From positions 1 to 64,000 of the forward strand of contig DXZU01000022.1 in assembly GCA_019419525.1 (NCBI GenBank): a DNA stretch of 64,000 nucleotides, given 5' to 3'. Shown piece after piece: positions 1 to 5,583 of this stretch. The notes under the pieces are model-generated. The model saw only the letters and a program-made list of their open reading frames with translations, did not search any database and was not told the origin of the DNA. Source of the DNA: Collinsella sp. Its GTDB lineage: Bacteria; Actinomycetota; Coriobacteriia; Coriobacteriales; Coriobacteriaceae. A program made the translations under genes and the position numbers. The number at the start of each line of letters is the position of its first letter. The first letter of the stretch is position 1.

Positions 1-252
1 GCGGCTCATCCGGTCCGACCGGGCCGCGCGGCAAGGAGATATATTGCCAGACCGCGAAGCGATGTGGGACGTCAATTCCACTCTTCACAAGTCCTACACA
101 ATACATCGCTTTCTATATAAGTAATAGAAAGGCTGGTGCAGAAATACTGCACGTATCAGATGATGACCCTTCGGTTAAGAGATATATAAAGATCGGTCAC
201 CTGTAAGTGTCTATCTACCCGCGCTTTTGCTATATAAACCAGCGCTGTAGAT
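1..252. other. Intergenic stretch at left edge, no gene seen
   Basis: No convincing coding region is visible; the stretch is AT-richer than its surroundings. It holds an imperfect inverted repeat (arms near 212-225 and 241-253, sharing TATCTAC/GTAGATA and GCGCT/AGCGC) and short hairpins near 110-131. These may be regulatory or the 3' flank of a gene outside the window, but nothing decides this. Confidence 0.4.
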
Positions 253-289
253 AAAAAGAGGGAGCGCCGCGCACAACGCGACACTCCCC
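253..289 (-). terminator. Intrinsic terminator of the infC-rpmI-rplT operon
   Basis: On the minus strand a 12-bp stem (GGGAGTGTCGCG paired with CGCGGCGCTCCC, two G-U pairs) with a TTGTG loop is followed by TCTTTTT. It lies about 20 bp after the rplT stop, as expected for the end of the operon. Confidence 0.85.
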
Positions 290-309
290 TAGCGATTCAA
301 GAGAATCAA

Positions 310-669
310 TTAGGCCTCGAGAGCCTTCTTGGCGATGGCAGCCAGCTCGTTGAAGGACTCGATGTCCTCGTAAGCCATCTGAGCCAGGACCTTGCGGTCG
401 AGCTCGATACCGGCAACCTTCAGGCCGTGCATGAACTGAGAGTAAGAGATGTCGTTCAGGCGAGCGGCAGCGTTGATACGGGTGATCCAGAGAGAGCGGA
501 TCTCGCGCTTCTTGTTGCGGCGATCACGATACTGATACTGCAGGGAGTGCTGGACCTGCTCTTTAGCATGCTTGTAAGTACGCGAAGCGGCACCGTAGTA
601 ACCCTTCGCACGGTGCATAACGGTACGGCGCTTCTTCTTGGCGGCAACAGCGCGCTTAATACGTGCCAT
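310..669 (-). CDS. rplT: 50S ribosomal protein L20
   Basis: L20 binds 23S rRNA early in large-subunit assembly. The 119-residue product has the family length and the very basic N-terminus with a KKKRR patch, followed by the conserved RAKGYYGAASR segment. A TAGGAG site precedes the ATG. It is the last gene of the infC-rpmI-rplT operon and ends just before a strong terminator. In Firmicutes L20 represses this operon through a leader RNA; whether that happens here is not shown by the sequence. Confidence 0.97.
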   Translation of the reverse strand: MARIKRAVAAKKKRRTVMHRAKGYYGAASRTYKHAKEQVQHSLQYQYRDRRNKKREIRSLWITRINAAARLNDISYSQFMHGLKVAGIELDRKVLAQMAYEDIESFNELAAIAKKALEA

Positions 670-715
670 GTTCTATCAACTCCTAGACGGTTAAACGAAA
701 AACGGGAACGCGAAC

Positions 716-907
716 TTAGGCGAGACGCGACTTGATGACCTTGCGGTCGGCAGCGGCGATCTCGGTCTCCTGACGGAAGCCACGCTTACGCTTGGTGGAC
801 TTCTTGCTCAGGATATGGCTCTTGAAAGCCTTGGCGCGCATAAGCTTGCCGGTACCAGTCTTGCGGAAACGCTTCTTGGTGCCGCTGTGGGACTTCATCT
901 TAGGCAT
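716..907 (-). CDS. rpmI: 50S ribosomal protein L35
   Basis: A small basic ribosomal protein of 63 residues beginning MPKMKSHSGTKKRF, the hallmark L35 N-terminus, with the internal RAKAFKSHIL segment. An AAGGAG site sits 7 nt before the ATG. It lies between infC (32 bp upstream) and rplT (46 bp downstream), the usual bacterial order, so all three are probably co-transcribed and assembled into the large subunit or used in initiation together. Confidence 0.97.
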   Translation of the reverse strand: MPKMKSHSGTKKRFRKTGTGKLMRAKAFKSHILSKKSTKRKRGFRQETEIAAADRKVIKSRLA

Positions 908-939
908 GAAATACTCCTTAATCGGTTACAGAACACTAG

Positions 940-1494
940 TTACTTAGTATCGCTTGCCGCTTTATCCTCATCAAAGGCGCCCTTAATCGGGGCGAGCAGC
1001 ATAAGCATGTTACGGCCTTCCATCTTAGGCTTGGACTCGACCGTAGCGTAAGGCTTGAGATCCTCGGCGAGACGCTCGAGAACGTTAAGACCCTGCTCCG
1101 GGTGAGCCATCTCACGGCCGCGGAACATGATGGTAATCTTAACGCGTGCGCCCTTCTTGAGGAAACGCAGAACGTGGCCCTTCTTGGTCTCGTAGTCGCC
1201 AACGTCAATCTTGGGTCGGAACTTCATTTCCTTGACCTCGACCTTGGACTGGTTCTTACGAGCAGCCTTGGCCTTCATGGCCTGCTGGTACTTGAACTTA
1301 CCGTAGTCCATGACCTTGCAGACCGGCGGCTCCGCGTTGGGAGCGATCTCGACCAGGTCGAGACCCTGATCGTCGGCGACACGCTGAGCATCGCGGACGG
1401 CGAACAGGCCGAGCTGAGAGCCATCGACGCCAATCAAACGGCACGAAGATGCAGTAATCTCGTCGTTGATGCGGGTGTCATCAGACTTAGCTAT
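940..1494 (-). CDS. infC: Translation initiation factor IF-3, probable AUA start
   Basis: IF-3 binds the 30S subunit, prevents premature 50S joining and checks start codon and initiator tRNA. The product shows the N-terminal DTRINDEI segment, the RDAQRVADDQGLDLVEI motif, the basic linker and the C-terminal KGHVLRFL and FRGREMAHPEQG motifs. An in-frame ATG at 1509 exists, but it lies inside GGAGGTAGGG and has no ribosome-binding site of its own. Placing the start at the ATA at 1494-1492 gives a perfect GGAGGT with 7-nt spacing and an N-terminus M-AKSDDTRINDE. IF-3 genes often use rare start codons (AUU in E. coli) for autoregulation. The start is inferred; the function is certain. First gene of the infC-rpmI-rplT operon. 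Confidence 0.93.
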   Translation of the reverse strand: MAKSDDTRINDEITASSCRLIGVDGSQLGLFAVRDAQRVADDQGLDLVEIAPNAEPPVCKVMDYGKFKYQQAMKAKAARKNQSKVEVKEMKFRPKIDVGDYETKKGHVLRFLKKGARVKITIMFRGREMAHPEQGLNVLERLAEDLKPYATVESKPKMEGRNMLMLLAPIKGAFDEDKAASDTK

Positions 1495-1497
1495 TTT

Positions 1498-1507
1498 CCC
1501 TACCTCC
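1498..1507 (-). promoter_or_regulatory. infC Shine-Dalgarno that decides an AUA start
   Basis: GGAGGTAGGG on the minus strand overlaps the only nearby ATG (1509-1507) and is correctly spaced for the ATA at 1494. No other SD-like site precedes that ATG, which follows a T-rich run. Confidence 0.7.
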
Positions 1508-1513
1508 ATTCAT

Positions 1514-1548
1514 AAAAAAATAACCCGGCGCTTCTTTGCAACCAGGTC
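1514..1548 (-). terminator. Terminator-like hairpin in the infC leader
   Basis: On the minus strand ACCTGG pairs with CCGGGT (one G-U pair, 13-nt loop) and is followed by TATTTTTTT, directly before the infC ribosome-binding site. A weak terminator in this place is typical of an attenuator, as in the L20-controlled leaders of Firmicutes, but the family cannot be assigned by eye. A second hairpin (GGAACC/GGTTCC) lies upstream at 1628-1643. Confidence 0.45.
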
Positions 1549-1676
1549 GTACACATAGACATCCTCGGCATGAGGAAGAGACTCTAAGTTGTATGACCAG
1601 TCAGCTGCTCGTTGGCGCCAAAAGGTGGGAACCCTCGGGTTCCTCTTTAGGGCATTGTGAGAACAACGCCTCGGAG

Positions 1677-1685
1677 ATAATAACA
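1677..1685 (-). promoter_or_regulatory. Candidate extended -10 promoter for infC operon
   Basis: TGTTATTAT on the minus strand matches an extended -10 (TGnTAnnAT). The -35 is poor (TGTGAT, 16 bp upstream). It would give a leader of about 170 nt containing the two hairpins described for infC. Confidence 0.4.
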
Positions 1686-1713
1686 CGTACCGTGCGTTAT
1701 CACATTACGTACA

Positions 1714-1738
1714 CGAAAAAGGGGCCTTGACCCCCTTG
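1714..1738 (-). terminator. Second copy of the tRNA-Leu terminator
   Basis: On the minus strand the AAGGGGG/CCCCTT hairpin is followed by TTT. It is almost identical to the terminator at 1896-1921 and follows the duplicated tRNA 3' end, so it belongs to the same duplication. Confidence 0.75.
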
Positions 1739-1748
1739 AAGCGCAGGC

Positions 1749-1778
1749 GCATGTATGGTGCCCGAGGCGAGACTCGAA
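1749..1778 (-). repeat. Duplicated 3' end of tRNA-Leu (att-like remnant)
   Basis: These 30 bp are identical to 1932-1961, which carry the acceptor 3' strand, CCA and T-arm of the intact tRNA-Leu. Identity stops inside the T-loop (TTCGA), the usual edge of a tRNA attachment-site core. The copy lies 183 bp away in the same orientation. It cannot fold as a tRNA, so it is a remnant. Confidence 0.8.
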
Positions 1779-1895
1779 GGGCCTTCGCTTCGCGAAGCCC
1801 CGGGCTTCGGACACACGGCGCCCTCGCCACGCTCCGCTACAAACAGGCCGCTGGCCTGTTTGCCTAACGCTCCGCGCGCTCACGCGAGTTCGGCA
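1779..1895. repeat. Hairpin-rich insert between the two tRNA ends
   Basis: This 117-bp GC-rich spacer holds a near-perfect hairpin (CAAACAGGCC-GCT-GGCCTGTTTG, 1840-1862) and a GCTTCGCGAAGC palindrome. No coding capacity is convincing. It looks like a small repeat element or what remains between recombined tRNA ends. Other copies in the genome could not be checked. Confidence 0.45.
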
Positions 1896-1921
1896 CGAAA
1901 AAGGGGGCCTTGACCCCCTTG
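1896..1921 (-). terminator. tRNA-Leu terminator
   Basis: On the minus strand AAGGGGG, a 6-nt loop and CCCCCTT are followed by TTT, 18 nt after the CCA end of the tRNA. Perfect 7-bp stem. Confidence 0.85.
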
Positions 1922-1938
1922 ACGCTCACTTGCATGTA

Positions 1939-2025
1939 TGGTGCCCGAGGCGAGACTCGAACTCGCACGTTGTTGCCAACGGTGGATTTTGAGTCCACTG
2001 CGTCTGCCAATTCCGCCACTCGGGC
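1939..2025 (-). tRNA. tRNA-Leu(CAA)
   Basis: The minus strand folds as a class II tRNA. The 7-bp acceptor stem GCCCGAG/CTCGGGC is followed by discriminator A and an encoded CCA. The anticodon stem GTGGA/TCCAC encloses the loop CTCAAAA with anticodon CAA. A variable arm (CGTTGGCAACAACG) and the T-loop TTCGAGT are present. The 5' end is only 39 bp from the stop codon of the transglutaminase-like gene, so its promoter must overlap that gene's end or transcription reads through from it. Confidence 0.95.
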
Positions 2026-2064
2026 ACGTAATGCGTGAGTTAGTTTATCACAGCTTTCTGTTGA

Positions 2065-3498
2065 TTAGTCCGAAAATGGAACTTCAAGCATTTCGATAAG
2101 CTCAATCTTACGCAACATCTCCCGCTGACGGCATCCACGTCCGTCAACCGAGGCCTCGCCCATCTGGTTGTCATAGGGATCCTCACGCATGCCATCAGAT
2201 ACAGGGAATAAGTCCGCTTGGAACTGGGAGTTTGCCACCATGCGCCACGGATCGAGGTTGCCAAAGTAATGCTGGCGACGCCACTCCTCCCCCATTCTGC
2301 GCGCAGAGGAACCAAACGAAATATCGGCGTTAAGCCAACCGGTCCGAGGTGTGTAGAACTCGGCCCAGTCGTGTGGCCCCACCGAATCGGGCGCGACATA
2401 CAGGCCGCTCTGCCAACGGGCAGGCACGCCCGCGATGCGGCACATGGTGATAAACGTGAGCGCCATAACGCCGCAATCGCCGCGGAGCGAGTGTGCACAG
2501 TCATCGGCGATGGAACCCAAAAGCAGATATGGTGGCTGATAGCGATAGTCGATATGTTGCGTCAGATAATCATAGATGGCGCGAGCACGGTCGAGCGGAT
2601 CCTCGAGCCCGTCAATAACACGCTCCGTCAACTGTCGCAGGTACGGCGTAAACGCAATGTGCGGACGGTCCTCGGAAGTGTCCTCGGGCAGCGGCGTGTC
2701 CATGCACGGGCGTTCGGGCAGCGCACCTCCATAAATGTCGCAGAAGGCAACATTAATGTGATAACGATAGGTTACCGAGAACGAGCGCTCGGTCGAAGAA
2801 CACCATGAAGCGGTGCGTGCCGGCGCATCCTCGGGGGCAACATGCCCCTCCGGCGTCATATCGAGAACTTCGACCTGAGACTGTTGACGGCAGGCGGCAG
2901 CAACGGGAAGCCACGCGCGAACGGCCTCCCCCTCAAGAGCACCGGGAACAGACACGGACGCCTTAAGAGTAATGACGCGAGACAGCCCATTCTGCGATTC
3001 CATCTCCTTGAGCATCTGGTTGCGCAGTGCAATTCCGTCCGCAGGATCAGGACGCATGCCGGGGACCTCTTTGGGATACACGCGAAGCGAATTGAGGAAG
3101 TTATCGAGAACGAATAGCTCACCATCGATAAAGCGCCAGTCAATACGCTTGCGATCAATCAGGTCGTCAAACTGCTCTTCGGTAAACCCTGGCCACTCCT
3201 CGCGAATCATCGCAATGGCTCGATCACGCGGCACCGAAAAATGAAGCGGCGTCTCGAGCATGCGATACCGCTCGGCACGAACGCAGGCAGCAAGCGAGGA
3301 ATCGGGATCTTGGGCAAGTAGGCGGTCGCAAGCCTCAATAGCCTGCGAAAGATACCCCGCGTCCTTTAAACGCAGGATCTCGGGTGGCAAGCCAATATCT
3401 AGAAAACAGAAGTCATCATTGCAAACATCAACAGAGCAACCAACCGGCCCCTCGTCAATAACCTTCCCATCCGAAGGCAGCACATTAATAACAGCCAT
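2065..3498 (-). CDS. Transglutaminase-like cysteine peptidase-fold protein
   Basis: A probable cytosolic protein of 477 residues with a C-terminal transglutaminase-like (papain-fold) domain. With the start used here the likely triad is Cys342 in RGDCGVMA, His376 in GPHDWAEFY and Asp392 in LNADISFG. The N-terminal half has a short TPR-like helical stretch (LSQAIEACDRLLAQDPDS) and a region of unknown role. No signal peptide is seen. The ATG at 3534 lacks a ribosome-binding site, whereas the one at 3498 has GGAG six bases upstream. The substrate is unknown; related domains include proteases, peptidoglycan-linked enzymes and transglutaminases. The gene stands alone between the aldolase and tRNA-Leu. 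Confidence 0.8.
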   Translation of the reverse strand: MAVINVLPSDGKVIDEGPVGCSVDVCNDDFCFLDIGLPPEILRLKDAGYLSQAIEACDRLLAQDPDSSLAACVRAERYRMLETPLHFSVPRDRAIAMIREEWPGFTEEQFDDLIDRKRIDWRFIDGELFVLDNFLNSLRVYPKEVPGMRPDPADGIALRNQMLKEMESQNGLSRVITLKASVSVPGALEGEAVRAWLPVAAACRQQSQVEVLDMTPEGHVAPEDAPARTASWCSSTERSFSVTYRYHINVAFCDIYGGALPERPCMDTPLPEDTSEDRPHIAFTPYLRQLTERVIDGLEDPLDRARAIYDYLTQHIDYRYQPPYLLLGSIADDCAHSLRGDCGVMALTFITMCRIAGVPARWQSGLYVAPDSVGPHDWAEFYTPRTGWLNADISFGSSARRMGEEWRRQHYFGNLDPWRMVANSQFQADLFPVSDGMREDPYDNQMGEASVDGRGCRQREMLRKIELIEMLEVPFSD

Positions 3499-3642
3499 GC
3501 CAAACTCCAAGTCATTAGAACTCTTGAAGTCCATTGTAGCGAGATAAAAAAGAAAGCCCCAACAAGGGAGCCATCAACACCGCCGAGCGGTAGTCAAAAA
3601 ATGAATTCAGCCCAGTAACCCTGTAGCGAGTTAACGAAGGAA

Positions 3643-3727
3643 GCCCCGTTCACCCGGAGCTTTTCCCATTGCGCGACTTCTGGCAAAGCCAGGTGAGCGC
3701 AAGGGAAAAGCATAGGGTGAACGGGGC
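3643..3727 (-). repeat. 85-nt structured palindrome downstream of fba
   Basis: Read on the minus strand, GCCCCGTTCACCC and GCTTTTCCC pair with GGGAAAAGC and GGGTGAACGGGGC, separated by short internal loops, with a GCGC/GCGC pairing and a CTGG/CCAG tip. It lies about 25 bp after the aldolase stop and is followed only by TTCCTTC, so it may be a terminator, an mRNA stabiliser or a repeat element. Confidence 0.7.
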
Positions 3728-3753
3728 CTCCGACGGAAAAGTTAAACCGCTAC

Positions 3754-4620
3754 TTACGCCTTGTTGACGGAACCAAACTCCTCCATGAGCTCCTTGGTGC
3801 GGGCAACGATGTTGTCGCGACCAGGCTTGAGGAGCTTGCGGGGGTCAAAGCCCTTACCCTGCTGATCCTTGCCAGCCTCGATGTACTCGCGGACGCCCTT
3901 GGCGAAGACGAGCTGCAGGTCGGTGTTGACGTTGATCTTGGAGATGCCCAGGGAGATGGCCTTCTTGATCTGATCCTCGGGGATGCCGGTACCACCGTGC
4001 AGGACGAGGGGCAGGTCGCCAGTCTGAGCCTTGATCTCGCCCAGACGCTCGAAGGAAAGGCCGGCCCAGTCGGCGGGATACACGCCGTGGATGTTGCCGA
4101 TGCCGCAGGCGAGGAAGTCGACGCCCAGGTCAGCAATCTGCTTGCACTCAGCAGGATCAGCGAGCTCGCCGCTGGAGGTCACGCCGTCCTCGGTGCCGCC
4201 GATGCCGCCGACCTCGGCCTCGATGGACATGCCCTTGGAGTGGGCAAGCTCAACGAGCTCCTTGGTACGGTCGAGGTTAAGCTGGAAGGTCTCCTCGTGA
4301 GAGCCGTCATACATGATGGACGTGAAGCCGGCCTCGATGCACTTGAAGCAGTCCTCGTAAGAACCGTGATCGAGGTGAAGGGCGACGGGAACGGTAACGC
4401 CCGTGGCCTCGACGGCAGCCTTGACCATGTCGGCGCAGACCTTGAAACCGCCCATCCACTTAGCGGCACCAGCGGTGCACTGAAGGATCAGCGGAGACTT
4501 GGCCTCCTCGGCGGCCTGGAGAATAGCCAGGGTCCACTCGAGGTTGTTGGTGTTGAAGGCACCGAGACCGTACTTGCCGGCCTCGGCCTTCTTGAGCATG
4601 TCTGCTGCGTTGACGAGCAT
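3754..4620 (-). CDS. fba: Class II fructose-bisphosphate aldolase
   Basis: A zinc-dependent glycolytic and gluconeogenic enzyme that splits fructose-1,6-bisphosphate into DHAP and glyceraldehyde-3-phosphate in the cytosol. The 288-residue product starts MLVNAADMLKKAEAGKYG, carries the LHLDHGS zinc-ligand motif, the EAEVGGIGG loop and the VLHGGTG and INVNTD phosphate-binding motifs, and has the usual family length. A longer in-frame ATG exists at 4716, but AGGAGGT lies 8 nt before the 4620 ATG. Tagatose-bisphosphate aldolase is a close paralogue family; the lack of sugar-specific neighbours favours the glycolytic role. Single-gene unit ending in a long palindrome. Confidence 0.94.
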   Translation of the reverse strand: MLVNAADMLKKAEAGKYGLGAFNTNNLEWTLAILQAAEEAKSPLILQCTAGAAKWMGGFKVCADMVKAAVEATGVTVPVALHLDHGSYEDCFKCIEAGFTSIMYDGSHEETFQLNLDRTKELVELAHSKGMSIEAEVGGIGGTEDGVTSSGELADPAECKQIADLGVDFLACGIGNIHGVYPADWAGLSFERLGEIKAQTGDLPLVLHGGTGIPEDQIKKAISLGISKINVNTDLQLVFAKGVREYIEAGKDQQGKGFDPRKLLKPGRDNIVARTKELMEEFGSVNKA

Positions 4621-4821
4621 AAAAGAAACCTCCTGTAAGGTTGCTCCGATAACGCCTGAGATTTTACCACGGCGCACCCGAGCATAAACGTTCGTTTGTT
4701 CACGAATATCGTCCAAACAGACTTTTTTTGACCGTTTGCCCTACGGAATCGACCCGTTGGGGAAAAATAGCTTGACGTTTGGACGCTTCTCGTGCTTCAG
4801 AAGCTGACGATAAAGCTACAC

Positions 4822-5499
4822 CTACATGAAAGGGTTCTGCATGAGTTCGCGTGCCATGGTGGTCGAATCGCCATGGCCGGTTAGGCAAACGGTATCGGGC
4901 GGGAGAAGCCGGGCGAGCTTGGAGAGCGAGCGAAGAATCGCCGTCTCGTCTCCTCCAGAAAGATCGGTGCGGCCGTGCCCACCCGGGAACAGGGTGTCGC
5001 CCACAAAGGCAATGTTCCCCTGCTCAGCGGCAGCAAACAAGACAATCCCGCCCGGCGTATGCCCTGGCGTCTCGATCACCTGCAGGCAGATATTGCCCAC
5101 CTCAATGGTATCGCCCTCGGCGAGCAGGCGCGTCGGCTCCCCGGGATCGGGCGTCTCAATGCACCACATAGCTCGCTGTTCCTCGATGTTCGTATGCGGC
5201 ACCGCCACATCCTTAGTACACAGCTCATACTGGCAGCCCTCGCCAACGGTGGTTCGCACGCCGGCAACACCACCAACATGATCGGCATGGCCATGAGTGC
5301 ATACGGCGCCAAACACGCGTACGCCGGGATGCTCGGCTCGAACATGCTCCACCAAGCGCTCGCCTTCCCACGCAGGGTCGATGATCACGCACTCATTGTT
5401 CGAAATAACTGCATAGCTATTGGTCTGAATGGGACCGTTTACGAGCGTCTCGATCTCGACCGATCCCTTGGGAGTTACATCCAAGGACACAGCACCCAT
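4822..5499 (-). CDS. MBL-fold metallo-hydrolase (glyoxalase II-like)
   Basis: A 225-residue metallo-beta-lactamase-fold hydrolase. The THGHADHVGG motif (HxHxDH) and the later histidines in TPGHTPGG and LTGHGD would bind the di-metal centre, and GDTLF provides the bridging aspartate. Such stand-alone proteins resemble hydroxyacylglutathione hydrolases, which hydrolyse thioesters, but the substrate here is unknown. GAGGAG precedes the ATG. It lies downstream of rel on the same strand, separated by a perfect 10-bp hairpin at 5522-5545, so partial co-transcription is possible. Confidence 0.88.
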   Translation of the reverse strand: MGAVSLDVTPKGSVEIETLVNGPIQTNSYAVISNNECVIIDPAWEGERLVEHVRAEHPGVRVFGAVCTHGHADHVGGVAGVRTTVGEGCQYELCTKDVAVPHTNIEEQRAMWCIETPDPGEPTRLLAEGDTIEVGNICLQVIETPGHTPGGIVLFAAAEQGNIAFVGDTLFPGGHGRTDLSGGDETAILRSLSKLARLLPPDTVCLTGHGDSTTMARELMQNPFM

Positions 5500-5521
5500 G
5501 TCCCTCTCCTCTCTATAGAAT

Positions 5522-5545
5522 TCGAGGCATCAAACGATGCCTCGA
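5522..5545. repeat. Perfect 10-bp hairpin between rel and MBL gene
   Basis: TCGAGGCATC, a 4-nt loop and GATGCCTCGA lie between the rel stop and the MBL-fold gene start. There is no T-run on the minus strand, so it is a weak terminator or a processing/stability hairpin rather than a classic terminator. Confidence 0.6.
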
Positions 5546-5583
5546 GTGTAGCGAATATCAATAATGTGGCACGTTCGTCGCGA

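Noticed and set aside
212..253. A terminator or riboswitch in the left-edge inverted repeat
   Set aside because: The stem has an asymmetric bulge and no T-run in either direction, and no known riboswitch core could be recognised.
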